Counted from the stretch's first letter, positions 11,217 to 23,621 are shown. The stretch is 64,000 nt of DNA from Plantago major (GCA_026545765.1 CM048839.1:89790414-89854413), one strand, 5' to 3'. Notes: generated by a model from the sequence alone, not told the origin. Translations and numbers: made by a program.

Positions 11217-12367
11217 GGATTCTCCATGGGTAATTGAGCAACATAAATCACCCCTTATTGTCTGTTTATCTTTCAATTAGTGTTTGTTGTTTGTACGTTT
11301 TATTAAATCCTCAGGTTTTATTTTATGTTGTATTTGTGCTATGTTGTAATGTCTAATTTCCAATGAAATAAAAAGGGGTGACTATTCGTATTATGAAGAA
11401 CTTGCATATTCGTTGAAATCAACTCAGAAACAACAATACATCAAACATTACAATGCAAATCATAGGAAACAAACCAACATCACACATGCATAAAAATGAA
11501 ATAAACAACAACACATTACAATGAAAAGAATAACTACTCATGGTTGAAAGACCAAACATGGTTCATCATGTCTTCTTAAAGCCGCAAATGGGTCTCCTTA
11601 CTTTCTAGGTCAGCCCTTTTGCTCAAATAGCCATCCATTTGATTGATATAGGAATCCCTGCGTGTGTAGGCATTAAGCTCATCGTTGTGGATGCCTAATT
11701 CTACAACATCATAATTGAATTCTGCTATCACATCTTTGTAGTTGCGATATAAGTGCCGCTGATCCTCCACTATCATATTGTGCAAACAAATGCAACACAC
11801 TACAAGAAATCCCTAGTTTAGCGACGGGGGATAGCGACAGACACAATCCGTCGCTACCTAGCGACGAATCGCTAGGTTTAGCGACGGATTGGAGACGGAT
11901 TGAGCGAATTCGCTCAATCCGTCTCAAATCCGTCGCTAATCCGTCGCCAAATTAGCGACGGATATTTTTCCGTCGCTAAATAACGACGGATATTTTTATC
12001 CGTCGTTATTTAGGGACGGATATTATATCCGTCCCTAAATAAGTTGACCAAAAATAAAAAAAAAAAAGAAAATCGATTTTAGCGACGGATAGGCTATCCG
12101 TCGCTACATAGAGACGGATAGCGATCCGTCGCTAAAATATGTATACTATCGGGCAGAAGCCCTTTTCTTCTCCATTTCTGTTTCAGCAGCTTGTTTCTTC
12201 CTCCTTTCTTCTTCATTTCGCCATTTCCAATTTCCGATCAAAACTCGACCATTCCGGCTAATTTTGGAGTCTTCTCGAAGCTCGTGGGACAAGGAGCTTG
12301 TGTGGTCGACCAATTTCATCTTTTTTCAGCTTAATCGAAGGTATTTTGGCTAAAACCCTAACTTTGC

Positions 12368-12843
12368 CAAATTTGGGGATTTTGTTAATTTCGACTAATT
12401 TGAGCAGTTGCATGTTTATTGTAAGTATGTAGTAGTTAGTTTAGCTTATATTACGTAGTGTGTTAACTTTGAGATGTTCAATTGATATATTGATTGTGAA
12501 TTTGAATTTTTAGTATAATGTTAGGATGTTTGGAAGTATGTAGGGTTGTTAATTTGATATTTTCGTATATGTAGTAGGATTAGGAAGATTTAGTTGAGTG
12601 TTTTGGAACCCTTACTTGTTGACAAATTTGGGAATTTTGTTAATTTCGACTAATTAGATCAATTGTATGCTTATGGGAGTTATAGTATACTGGCTAGTTA
12701 ACTTTGTGCAATTGATATATTGATTGTGAATTTGTATTGTTAATTAGTATAATGTTAGGATGTTTGTAAGTACGTAGTAATTTTGATTCGATAAATTCGC
12801 ATATATACACTAGATTATGAAGATTTAATTAAGTGTTTTGAGA
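12368..12843 (+). repeat. Direct duplication of about 240 bp inside the CACTA element
   Basis: The block starting AAATTTGGGGATTTTGTTAA (about 12368-12621) recurs with many differences at about 12622-12843. Shared landmarks include TTAATTTCGACTAATT, TTGATATATTGATTGTGAAT and ATAATGTTAGGATGTTTG. It lies in the probable 5' UTR intron of the element's gene. Confidence 0.75.
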
Positions 12844-12990
12844 CTATTTAGTTATTATATTAACGTAAAATGCATGTTATAAATCTAATAATTGTGCTTT
12901 AATATATGTCAAATGTATATGTTTTACATGCATATTCATGTATTCTTCACTAACACATTTTTTCCTGCAATTTCTTATATGCTCTTGCAG

Positions 12991-14743
12991 ATGCCGCGCC
13001 AAAGGAAGTCTACATACCTTCCTCCCGGGTGTAGGGGTACTAGGGGGAGTCCATCGGGTTCTGGTAGTACACCAGCGAGTGGAGCTACTAGTCCTCTGGT
13101 TGGATACGACATTGGTGGGAGCAGCAGCCAGTCTCAGGTTCCAGAGACTCCACCGACCTACACGTCACATGCTCCTGATGACTACTCCTCTGACGGGTGT
13201 CCCTATCTGACGTTGACTGATGGTGCTACATTCCAAGGGAAGCCGGTGTTGTTCCCCAACGGAAGGAACAGGTTTTGGCCACCGGATGCTTCGGACAAAC
13301 TAGGCAAAATCTTTAGGGGGAGGAGGGAGATGCCGGGACAGGGAGGCGAGAAGTGGACAAACGTCCCGGACCGGATGAAGCACTTTTACTTCGACGAGTT
13401 GCGGGTAAGCTTAAATGTTACAATGAATGCTTTATTTGTTCTTTTAATCATTGTGTTAATGTGTGTGGTATGTTAGCCACTATATCTGTGAGTGGTATGT
13501 TAGCCACTGAACTTAGGTGATATGTTAGTCACCATTGTGTTAGTCAATTTTAGGACAATTTGAGTGGTATGTTACCACTAAGCTTGGTTTGATGTGTTAG
13601 TCACCATCCATGAACTTGTTGTGTCATTTGAGTGGTATGTTAGCCACTAAACTTGGGTGATATGTTGGTATTTATTCATGAACTTATTGCACACAATTTG
13701 AGTGGTATGTTAACCACTAAACTTGGTGTTATATTTAAATTGTTATCTTTCTTTAAACTTGTGTAATTTTTACTTTTAATGGAATTGTTGTAGAAGGACT
13801 ACTACATTCCCAATGCCCTGGTGTCCCAGTTTTACTCTATTTTCGAGACTTTAAGGTCAGACATCTATAGGAAAATGGTTTACAAAATGAAGGAGACACG
13901 CAGATAACCAACTTGGGTGGGGGATGACGAGTGGGCACTTTGGGAGGCGTACTGGAATGATCCCTTTGTCCAGGATCAAGCTTACAAGAACAGACAAAAC
14001 CGTTTGTCTGAGCCGCGAGATGGTACGGGCACTGCCAAACATCACTATGGGTCGCGAGCTTTTGTTACAGATCATGTGATGGAGGTTAGTAAATATGTTG
14101 TTTATGACTTGGAATATGATACATAACAATTTTTTGCTTTCATTTCAATCAACTAACTACTTGTTTGCACATATGTTTTTTTAGGCCAATAGAGGACAGC
14201 CGAAGAGTGCTCTATACCACTTCAAGAAGGCTAAGCTCAAGAATGACATTTGGACTGACGTGAGGGCCGAGCGTATTGCGGTACATTTCTTTCTTAAGGT
14301 TAACATTTGTATTTGAGTATTTTAAAGTGATTCCTAAAATTGCATCTCATTTCGTATGCAATTTACAATTGCAGAGTGAGGTGGAGAGGAGGATGGATGA
14401 GAGGATGATCGACGGTCATGAGCTGTCAATTGAAGAGCAAGACCACATCTTCTTCGAGGTCAACCCAATGGACATCAAGGGTCGAACATCTGGATTGGGA
14501 AGTTTAGGCCCTTCTATGAGTTCTGGTAGCTTCTCAGTGTCCCAGAGATCGCGATCTAATCTCTTCACACAAGACCAGGTTCAAGAGATGATGACTCCTC
14601 TCCACCAGGAAATAGCTGCGACCAAGGTAGCTTACCAGCAAGTGCTTGAGGAACAGGCTTGTATGGCTCAGCGGATGGACGCTTTGACCCAGATGTTCAG
14701 CACTTCTTCCCAATCTCACCCACCGCCTCCTCCCGATTCTTAG
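12991..14743 (+). CDS. CACTA-borne Transposase_24 (TNP1/Ptta-like) protein, one in-frame stop
   Basis: Exons 12991-13404, 13794-14084, 14185-14280 and 14375-14743 join in phase. The ATG at 12991 directly follows a splice acceptor (TCTTGCAG), implying a 5' UTR intron. The product has a Ser/Gly-rich N-terminus, a middle with FPNGRNRFWPPDASDKLGKI and GDDEWALWEAYW, then RSEVERRMDERM-like and Gln/Met-rich coiled segments ending PPPPPDS. This is the plant transposase (Ptta/En/Spm) accessory family, which binds subterminal repeats. A TAA at 13905-13907 breaks exon 2 just before PTWVGDDEW, so the current copy is probably inactive. Confidence 0.8.
13466..13735 (+). repeat. GTGGTATGTTAGCCAC tandem array in intron 1 of the CACTA gene
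   Basis: About five units of the form GAGTGGTATGTTAGCCACTA + ACTTGG fill the intron. Each contains an inverted GTGG...CCAC pair, and some alternate with GATATGTTAGTCACC. Unit spacing is roughly 40-70 bases. Confidence 0.7.
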
Positions 14744-16484
14744 TTACATCAGACTTATATTGTTTATGCTACATATATACTTTGACACTATTTCACCTTC
14801 TTGTGCTTGCATACTTTGGACTTGTTATGGATAATTTATATTATTTCGGGTATATTAATGCAATTTAATTGTTTTGGGTAGATTATCTATGATTATATTA
14901 TGTGAAAAAACAGGTGAAATGTGAAACAGAAATATAAAAAACAATTTTTTTTTAAACAGTGAATTTAGCGACGGAAAAAAATCCGTCGCTAAATTCACGA
15001 ACTAAGGGCGAATTAGCCCATTGAATTTAAATCCGTCGCTAAATATCAAGCGAACTAAGGGCGGATTAGTGGTGGGATTTAGCGACGGATTTTTTTCCGT
15101 CGCTAATTGGCGACGGATAAGTAATCCGTCGCCAGTTCGTCGTTATTTGGCGACGGAATACTTATCCGTCGCCAAAAAAAATAGTGACGCGTTGTTTGGG
15201 GACGGGGGATTATCCGTTGCTAAGGATTTAGCGACGGAGAATTCCGTCGCTAAAACAGGTATTTTTTGTAGTGACAATTCATGATCCTAGCAAGGTCTTC
15301 TCGGGTATGGGCCAATGCTGGATCCTTAATCACTTTGAAACGTGCTTGGAGAACTCCGAAAGCACGTTCGACATCTTTCCTGCACGCCTCTTGCCGCATT
15401 GCGAACTTGGCCTGTTTTGGATTGATAGGACCTTTAATTGACTTCACAAATGTTGCCCACATCGGATATATGACATCAGTTAGATAGTACCCCATGTCGT
15501 ATTGATTCCCATTCACTTCGAAGTTAACAGCAGGAGCTTCTCCCCTTAGTAATTCGTCGAATACCGGTGACCGTTCCACAATGGTTCGATCATTCAACTT
15601 CCCTGAAACACCAAAGAAAGCATGCCAAATCCAAGTATCTTGGGATGCAACCGCCTGCAAAACAAGTGTGGCTCTCTTGTTTTTTTCCTTGGAACTGCCC
15701 TTTCCAACCCGACGGACAGTTCTTCCATTCCCAGTGCATGCGATCGATACTTCCAAGCATGCCGGGAAAACCTCGACTAGTGTTCACCTGGACTAACTGA
15801 CGTACATCCTCCGCATTGGCCCTCCTCATATATGTAGGACCAAAAACCGCAACAACACCATCACAAAAGGCCTTCAATGCCTCTTGACCAGTCGTTTGAC
15901 TTACACGAGTGTATTCGTCTACCATGTCTACACATACACCATATGCAAGTTTTTGGATGGCAGATGTGCATTTCTGTTTTGCCGTAAAACCCAACCTCCC
16001 CGTAGCATCCCGGCGTTGTTGAAAATACGGATCGTATTGCTCTAAAGCTTCGACGATCCGGAGAAATAATGGCCTTTGCATCCTAAAACGACGTCGGAAC
16101 TTGACCGCTCCCAATGTTGGACGTTCAACAAAGTAATCGTTATCGAGTAGAACAGCAAATTGTTCCCTCTTCCGATCAATGTATTCACGCGTATACCCCG
16201 ACCTCCTTCGTGGATTTTGTTGCTCGCAGTGGTTGATTATGTGAGGAGTGGCTTGAATAAGAAGTTTGGTAGCACGGGTATATTAATCAGTTTGTGTGCT
16301 TGAAGAGGAAGAAGAGGAATCAGCATCAACTCTGAACTCATCATCATCGGAACTAGATGATAAGTTGTTGATGTAGTGATTAATTGAAGCCATGTTTGGA
16401 TATGCGTTTGAGTTTAGAGACGAGTTTAAGAAGTGGAAGATGAGAGAAAATTGAGGTGTGGTGAAATGGGATGAAAATGAGTTG

Positions 16485-16492
16485 TATTTATA
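16485..16492 (-). promoter_or_regulatory. TATA box of Harbinger transposase
   Basis: On the minus strand TATAAATA lies about 92 bases upstream of the transposase ATG at 16393, with a GA/AT-rich leader between them. Confidence 0.5.
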
Positions 16493-16535
16493 GATCTTGA
16501 GAAAATATAGTCGTTGGTGTATTTTTTATTTAATA

Positions 16536-16787
16536 CTCCCTCCGTTCCATAGATTTCTTTCCATTTTTCCATTTTGGGCATTTCATTAAAAACTTTCTAT
16601 TTCCTTTTATGGAAACCCACTATCTCCATTATTAATATTTTAATCTCTCTCTTTCATACTTTTTCAATTCTCTTTCTTACTTTTTACTATACACTTACTA
16701 CTTTATCTATATAAACCCATTTTTTACTCAAATTTCTTAATATTTGTGCAAAAATAAAAGGGAAAGAAATGTAGGGAATGGAGAGAG
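16536..16787. mobile_element. Stowaway-type MITE nested in the Harbinger element
   Basis: CTCCCTCCGTTCCATAGATT at the left, CTCTCTCCATTCCCTACATT as complement of the right end, TA on each side (16534-16535, 16788-16789), 252 bp. It sits between the transposase promoter and the right end of the Harbinger. Confidence 0.85.
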
Positions 16788-17552
16788 TATTACTTTATAA
16801 ATTGATTTTAGAAAAATAAAAAAGAAAAAAAAAAAAAAGGGGGGCCCATTGGGCCGTCCCAGCCGTTGGGCTGGGTTGGGCTGGGACGGCCGCCCTTGGT
16901 GCTCCATTGGAGCACCGATGACCGGCCGTGAGGCACGGTCGAGCCCGACGACCACTTCATTGGGAGTGGTCTTAAATAAACTTTACTGGGTTGAAGGTAC
17001 AAAGAAAAAAAGCTTGGCCAGGTCATGCATATAGGGTGTACAGTAAAGAAATCAATTTCTAGAAGGCTATGACGATGACTGATAGGCTTGTTCGATTCGA
17101 ATTCCATTGTATTTATATCTATTTAATATTGCATGGTTGTATTTTCCAAAATAATGAAAGTAATCAATGACATAGTACTTACAAAATACATGTGAGTGCC
17201 TATGTACTCAGTCAACCAAGGTTAAAACGATGTGATATATGAACTCTGTCACAACAAATTTCTCGTGTCAATACAGAAGGTTCATCTAGATCATCTAAAT
17301 TATTTTATACACTTTACACCCATAAAAATTTTATGTTAGTTTTAAAATGTTCGGAAAAATAAATATACCTATTTAAATATTCTAAACATATCTCTATAAC
17401 TAGAACTTTTTCCATGAGACCTTCAAATTTATAAAAATCATGTGAAATTATGGGGTTTGTATATTAACATAAATTAAGACTTAAATATGGATGATATGTA
17501 CTAATAAGTCCGACTTAAGGATTGACGGATTAAGGCGACTCAAGTGCGTTAT

Positions 17553-17961
17553 GGGATCTATTACTCTAAGGTCCTACCTCGGATTCCAAAGGAGGTCCTC
17601 TATACCCCGTATTCCAAAGAAGGTACTACCCCGGGTTCCAAAGAAGGTCCGACCCCGAGTTCCCACGTATAGGAATCATAATACAAGGAGTGGGATCTAT
17701 TACTCTAAGGTCCGACACCGGGTTCCAAATGAGGTCCGTCACCGGGTTCCAAAGAAGGTCCTACACCGGGTTCCAAAGGAGGTCCGACCCCGGGTTCCCA
17801 CGAAAAGGAATCACAATACATCATATTGGGATCCACTACTCTAAGGTCCAACACCGGGTTCCAAAGAAGGTCTAACATTGGGTTCCAAATGAGGTCCTAC
17901 ACCGGGTTCCAAAGGAGGTCCAACCCCGTTCCCACAAATATGAATCACAATACAAGGAATT
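17553..17961 (+). repeat. Higher-order tandem repeat, three ~138-bp units
   Basis: Three units begin at 17553, 17692 and 17828 with GGGATCTATTACTCTAAGGTC. Each contains four shorter ~24-bp subrepeats of the form GGTCCTACACCGGGTTCCAA + AGAA and ends CCCACGNANAGGAATCACAA-like. A long frame over the array (poly RVPKKV) is a by-product of unit lengths close to multiples of three. No gene is claimed. Confidence 0.9.
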
Positions 17962-17969
17962 AGATGGGG

Positions 17970-18440
17970 GTAACCTACCGCGTGACCTAAACCACCACGC
18001 TCCGGCACCACGTGTCACAAGTTGATAGGGTCGACCAACATCCGATTAACCGGAGTCTTGTCCCTTGAGCCTTTGCCTATAAATAGGAGTGCATTTACTC
18101 CTCATTAAGGTAATCAACTACTTCTCAATATTCCACTCTCTAAGTTTAGAGGTCCGAGCCCCAATTTGACCAGCCTCCTAAACGAGTTGAATATTAGTCC
18201 GGTTTGTCTTAGGCAAACCGGCACAAAAGGGTCTAACCCCTTCCTTTCAATTCAGGCACATTTCCACGAAGGACCTATGCTGAGTGGCGGACCTTGACTT
18301 AGTGACGGACCTACATTTACTGGAAGGACTCAATCTCGGATCTCTAGGACATTAGCGAACTATTCTACAACCACTCAAGCTCACTTCACCACTTTTCAAC
18401 ACTACTTTTGCTTTGACTTAGCATTTTTATACTACATCAA
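17970..18440 (+). other. Promoter-like stretch, possible old LTR fragment
   Basis: A clean CCTATAAATAGGAG TATA context at about 18076-18090 is followed by a C/T-rich leader and a region with unusual GC content for this area. TATA plus tandem repeats upstream resembles long terminal repeats of some Ty3/gypsy elements. No second copy, primer-binding site or coding part was found, so this is only a possibility. It looks like a lone, broken fossil if it is one. Confidence 0.25.
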
Positions 18441-18729
18441 TGGAGAAATGTGATTTTGTGTGGATTACAAAAATTTTGGACGTACAATTAGGAGTTGCAC
18501 TTTGACATACACGTACAATTTCATCTTTTTACCATTTAATCATCCTATTATCTTCAAATAATTATAATTCATGCAAGGAGTGCAAACAAAAGACCCAATT
18601 CGTTGTATAATTATGATGTGAATATAAGTACGTATATTGGTATATGACATTTTGAGTAGAATCCAAAAGCAAAAACAAAGCTACCCGGCCGAAAGTGAGC
18701 ATTACCATACAAATGAAAAATATTGAAAT

Positions 18730-18885
18730 CACTTGTCTCAAGTGGTAAGAGACTTGAGTTCACTTAAGCAAGGTTTTGAGTTCGAGCCTTATGGTTGTTA
18801 AAAACACCGCCCCTCAAAAAGGATCCGACAGTGTTCGATTGGATTAGTCGCTTGTAGCAGAATCAATGGGAAATCAATAAAGAAA
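18730..18885 (+). mobile_element. tRNA-derived SINE
   Basis: An A-box-like TCTCAAGTGGTAAGAG (about 18737-18752) and a B-box GAGTTCGAGCC (about 18778-18788) are spaced about 40 bases apart, as in RNA polymerase III promoters of plant SINEs. A tRNA-unrelated body and an A-rich end (AATAAAGAAAAATA, about 18877-18890) follow. Exact ends and target duplication were not settled. Confidence 0.6.
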
Positions 18886-19109
18886 AATATTGAAAGCATA
18901 TTATTTTCAAATAATCTAAAGTCCGAAATAAAACTACGGCAGAACTTTAGAAACTATTCACTGCAATTGATCTCCTTCAAGTTTTATAACATTTTCAACT
19001 TTTTAAAGGAAATCTAAGTTTTAACACACCAAACCACCTAAATTGTCACAATCCAAATCTCACAAAAATTACAAACTACAAAGTACTTTCACCAAGATAT
19101 AATATATCC

Positions 19110-19334
19110 TAGAGAGACGGTTTCTGCATAATTTATTTAGAGACGAATCTATATTTTCAAGAAAATCATCGATGTTATTAATCAAAACACCTATGTTCTC
19201 AACATTAGTGTTTTTGCATATTTTAACAAAACTTATTTCGTTAACAACATAGACGTTTTGATTAATAATATGAATGATTTTATTGATAACATATACCGTC
19301 TTTAGATAAGTTATCTAGATACCGTTTCTCATTA
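19110..19334. mobile_element. Foldback MITE with long imperfect inverted repeats
   Basis: The two halves are mutual complements. GAGACGGTTTCTGCATAATT near 19112 pairs with the complement of the end near 19334 (GAGAAACGGTATCTAGATAA). The inner part TTATTAATCAAAACACCTAT pairs with TTATTAATCAAAACGTCTAT. The loop lies near 19210-19240. No coding capacity; family not assigned. Confidence 0.6.
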
Positions 19335-22300
19335 GATTTTGTGTAAATAACCTCTATTTTTTTTTTAAATTTAGTGAAAATTAAATCATCTTCATCTAGC
19401 TAATTTCTTTAAGTTACCATTGGCTAATAAAACTCTCTTCTCTTCCTCTGAACAGAATTAAATAGAACTGATCTGAACTGAACTAAACTTATTTGTAATA
19501 TATAATAAGCAACTAAGTGAATCTGAATTGGACTGAAATTAATGGTTTTCAATTGAATAGAACTTAGCATAAATCAACTTCATCTACCTAATCATCTTCA
19601 TCTTCAATAAGTGAAATTGTAAGAAATTTAAAAGTACTAGATTATAGTAGCAGAGTTGTTACATTATGTGGTTCTTGCGTTGAGCCAGATCTCTGAGTTT
19701 AGAACCCCAGAAGAGTTGGTTGTGATCGAACTCACACTTGATCTCTTATTTTACCTAACTTTATTTCTCAACCATGTCAACATCCATCCTTTAATTTCTT
19801 GCTATACTCTCGATCACTCATTACATTTAATTTAATCATCCTTCTTTTTATTTGTTATATATTTACCAAATTTCAATACTTAATTAACTCAGATTACTTG
19901 AACTTCCACATATATTTATCTTACAAAATATTTGTCGTTCATGAGGCATTTGATGATTTCACCGCCATTGAAACTTACGTGATCAATTGGCTAAGTTGAT
20001 ATGACAAAACTTCAAAGTCATCAGGTCAATTTCTGGCTCAGTCTAAATTTATTTCAATTTATGCTGGCTAGATTTATATTGGTTGAGAATACAAGATTGT
20101 TTAATCTTTCCTAAAACTGTAAACAAATAAAAGTGGACTGCTCTAATAGTACGTATAAAATGGTCAGGTGAATAACTTTTTTCGGGCTATAGGATTGTAG
20201 TGTAATTTATTCAGAGATTACTCTTGTAAGCACCCGTCAAGTTGATTGAGATTCGACCGTCTAGACTCTAAACTATTGTGGTTATCTGTGATTTGTGCTG
20301 CAAACGTTTCATCTGTATAATATTGTTCACTTTAAATCAGAGCCCTAATAAATTTACCTAGACATCATCCAATTGGTCTCATACCATGTGAGAGTCTTTG
20401 ATGGGCTTATATACCTTCTGTTTCATTCGATCTTAATTAACTGGTACATGAAGCAGGGTATTACGTTATACCCCTTAAATGTTTGACATCCTCGAGCCTT
20501 GCTAAGTGGGGGTGGTTATGTCACGGGACAACCATCTATATCTACAGATTTAGGGATAATCCAACTCTTATACCATTTGTACCGACCCGATCTTTTGCTA
20601 CGTGGCTACAATAATTTTTCGTAATTAAAACCTGAAAGAATTGATGCCTGCACCATAATTGTTCATTGCTATATATATGCAGCCTGAGAAAAACTTTTGA
20701 TTTGTTCTGTTGTTCAACCTATTCTATACTCCCGCCAGATGTACGTTCACAATATTTAAGAGAGAACAATTAATACTCCATATGCAATGATGCAGGTATC
20801 CAAATTAAATGTTGAAGCCGTACGTTTAATTATGAGATAATATTTTTTACTATTTCACATAAATAAATTAAGACGAATTTCATTAGTCGTCTTGATAAAT
20901 GATTGAGAACGAAAAGAAAATCTCTTGAACAAATAAATCCATTAATAAAAAATGAGAAATACACTTAGTTTTTATCGTGCCCAAGACAAAATAAATGAAA
21001 AATAACAAAATCATTGGATTGGATGTCTAAGAAATGGAAAACCACCGAATCACATAGTAAAATCTTCTAAAACATTTTATATTTATCAAATATAGAAAAT
21101 AACCTAAAACATTAATTTTATATTAAAAAAGAGAGGGAGTATAGAAATTAGTAACTAATAAGTGATTAAATTATCCACTGTTCTCTTCACATGCATGCAT
21201 ACTGGTAATTTCCAAATTCCAAAGATGATTGTTCTTCCATGTTCCAAGATGATCGATGGTGCAGTAATGCATTGATTTGATTAATTTTCTAACCACTCAC
21301 CCATTTGAGTCACCGCATTGTGCCGATGTTGAGATGTTACTCGTGAGCTATTCTTCAAATGATCTATATATGTTCAATCATTTAGCCAACATTAATTTCT
21401 CAGTAGTATATGAATGTGAAAAGAAAAAGAAAACGAAGAAGCTCAACTTCAAGATAACGTCTAAAACTCTATGAATAAATCTCGATCGGTCTGTCACCAT
21501 TTGTATTATTAATTAAGTAGCTTGATCTAGTTACCTTGACATTTAATCTCAAACGAGTCAAAAGATGACCCACCCTGAATAATAGTCCTACCCAATGTCA
21601 ATTAGATGATAATTCAAATATAATTACTATTGTTCATATTTTATCAATTCAAGTTAAACAAATTGGTCTGTCTTTATACGTAAAAAGTGATACCAAATCA
21701 CTCCCAAATCCTGAATTTGCCCTGCACCAGGCAAATGATAGTAATTAGGAAGAAATAAATTATTTCGCAAGTAACAAGATTCGAGAGACGATTGAATAAA
21801 CGAAGCTAGCGTAGCGATTACTTAGCGTGGCCATACATATAATACTAGTAACCCAAATTGTAGTATTGAAGTGTTCAACCCATTATTAGAAACTTGTCAA
21901 ACTCTACCTCATCTGTACCAATATCTATCATCACCGGAATAATTCCATATTGGAATAAATTTTTCTGAGAAATTGTCTCTGCATGTTTAGTTACAAACAT
22001 TACATATTTAAAAATGCATATAATGTAAGTTTATTATATGCACAATATTTAAAGTTGAAAGGATAGAATGGTGAAATTATTTCCCTGAGCAGCAAAAGAA
22101 GGAATAAAAAGATCATAATTTTCAAGAAAAAGTAAGAATAAAAACTGGTATTATAGGAGTGAAGTTTTTGTAAAAATCACAATTTTTCTATATCGTAATT
22201 CGATGTAGTGTGATATGAATTTTCATATAATTCAGTAGGGTCGTTTATATAGTAAAAAGAAGTCTTTTACATGAGTTTCTCTGAAAAGAATTCACCCATA

Positions 22301-23146
22301 AAAATTTCAAAATTAAAAGGAAATTAAATGAAAGTAAAAACAATGGCAATAGGCAGAATTAAACTTCGATTATTGAAAAACTTATAAAGACTTGAGGAAG
22401 TGATACGATTCTATAAGTGTGAGTGGTGCGAAATTGGCAGAGTGCAAAAATATGGTTGAAAGTACTGTTTTTTTACCATGAATTCCAAAACTACTCCAAT
22501 GTAACAACAGTTGTTAGATTAAACACGATTAATTAATATTTGCTGTATCATAGGATAAACCGGATTAATTGGTATTGGTGTGTTGGGTGGCTGCTTTATA
22601 GGTACCTAGCTAACTACCCATTCCCAACCATATTACACGCTCTTTTGAATGCCCTAAAAGATACAGTACTATTCAATATACTACTGCCTTATTTTACTCC
22701 TCTCTCTCTTTTCATTCTCCACTTCTATAATGCATTTTTGACAAAAAATGGGTCTGCCCCTAGAGTTTAATTGTTTATGCGATTTGCTACCTGATTTTTG
22801 ATAGGTTATAATATGCCACATTAACTTTTAAATATATTGCTACGTACCCCTTAAAGTATAATTTCAAGAGTATCTATTAGTTGGAGCGTGTTATACACAT
22901 CAAAATGGGTATGTAGCAATGCATTTTAAAGTCCAGGGGCAAATCGCAACCTAACAAAGAGCATGGAAAAATCGCACAATCAAATAAACTTAAGGGAGCA
23001 AAATTCTTTTTTGCCTTCATTTTACCGAAACAAACTTCTTATTTCCATTTACTTAGACCAAAAGCAACGGGGTGTGATGGCCAATTGATGATAATTGCCA
23101 CCATAACTTTTTATTCAATTTTTATTATTTTATTATTTAAATAATA
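19335..23146. other. Intergenic, no gene recognised
   Basis: AT-rich DNA of low coding potential. Short frames (such as 19799-19999 and 22540-22770) have no recognisable domain or codon pattern. GATCGAAC-type pieces near 19725 may be SINE remnants but could not be bounded. Confidence 0.4.
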
Positions 23147-23428
23147 CTCCCTCCACCCCGGATTCAATTACCCGCTGGTCCAGATACAATTTTAATAAAA
23201 AAGTAAATAAAATAAGAGAGACATTGAATAAAATATAAGATATAGTGAATAAAGTATGGGATATGGTGAATAAAGTAACAGAGAGATTTTTCATTATTAG
23301 GATGTTAAGTTGTAATTAGAACGTCAAAAAATGAAATGCAGGAATTTGAATTCAGTATTTAACATTCCAATTTTTCTTATTTTGTTGACCAAAATTCAGA
23401 TGAAAACTTTAAAACTAAACAGAGGAAG
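23147..23428. mobile_element. Probable diverged Stowaway MITE upstream of the SDR gene
   Basis: The left end is CTCCCTCCACCCCGGATTCA after TA (23145-23146). The right end, ...AACAGAGGAAG followed by TA (23429-23430), is a weaker complement. AT-rich, noncoding, and about 330 bp before the downstream gene start. Confidence 0.5.
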
Positions 23429-23621
23429 TAGTTAATTAGGGGAATTGATTGCACATTTGCAATTACCAAAAATGAAAAGTATAGGGGAAAGTACACTACA
23501 GAAATTACAGAAATGAGAATATGAAAATGTTGTTCCGGTACGAATTAAGTAAGTAGGAGTAATTAATAGCAACAGGCAGCTTTTCATTCATCATAATCCA
23601 AATGAACAAGTCCTTCTTCCT

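Larger units (their letters stand above)
11798..15273. mobile_element. CACTA (En/Spm) transposon inserted in Harbinger transposase
   Basis: The left end reads CACTACAAGAAATCC and the complement of the right end CACTACAAAAAATACC. The 3-bp target duplication ACA flanks both (11795-11797, 15274-15276). Both subterminal zones (about 11815-12140 and 14965-15255) are packed with direct and inverted TAGCGACGGAT motifs, the typical binding-site arrays of CACTA elements. It is 3,476 bp and carries one gene of the Transposase_24 type but no recognisable TNP2 transposase, so it would depend on a helper element. The perfect duplication and readable ends suggest it is younger than its Harbinger host. Confidence 0.92.
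11576..16393 (-). pseudogene. Harbinger transposase (DDE_Tnp_4 type), interrupted by CACTA
   Basis: The gene starts at the ATG at 16393-16391 (MASINHYINN) and ends at 11576. The recognisable transposase runs GAVKFRRRFRMQRPLFLRIV, GMLGSIDRMHWEWKN (first catalytic Asp), WHAFFGVSGKLNDRT (second Asp), KDVERAFGVLQARF (catalytic Glu), CLHNMIVEDQ. These are the nuclease residues of PIF/Harbinger cut-and-paste transposases. Damage: an in-frame TAA at 16283-16285, a frame change near 15680, and a CACTA insertion that splits the codons for MNC and CICLHN. On either side of that insertion the reading frame is continuous once one copy of the ACA duplication is discounted. Confidence 0.85.
10141..16971. 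mobile_element. PIF/Harbinger transposon, full length, carrying nested insertions
   Basis: Perfect 14-bp terminal inverted repeats GACCACTCCCAATG lie at 10141 and, inverted, at 16958-16971. Both are flanked by the target duplication TTA (10138-10140 and 16972-16974), as expected for PIF/Harbinger. Inside are the two genes of this superfamily: a Myb/SANT-like ORF1 on the plus strand and a DDE transposase on the minus strand, facing each other. A CACTA element (11798-15273) and a Stowaway MITE (16536-16787) have inserted into it. Without them the element is about 3.1 kb, a normal size for an autonomous PIF/Harbinger. Both genes are damaged, so it is no longer autonomous. Confidence 0.92.

Noticed and set aside
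17491-17875. A 117-residue RVPKKV-repeat protein
   Set aside because: It follows the tandem repeat exactly, has no recognisable domain, and alternative frames are equally open.
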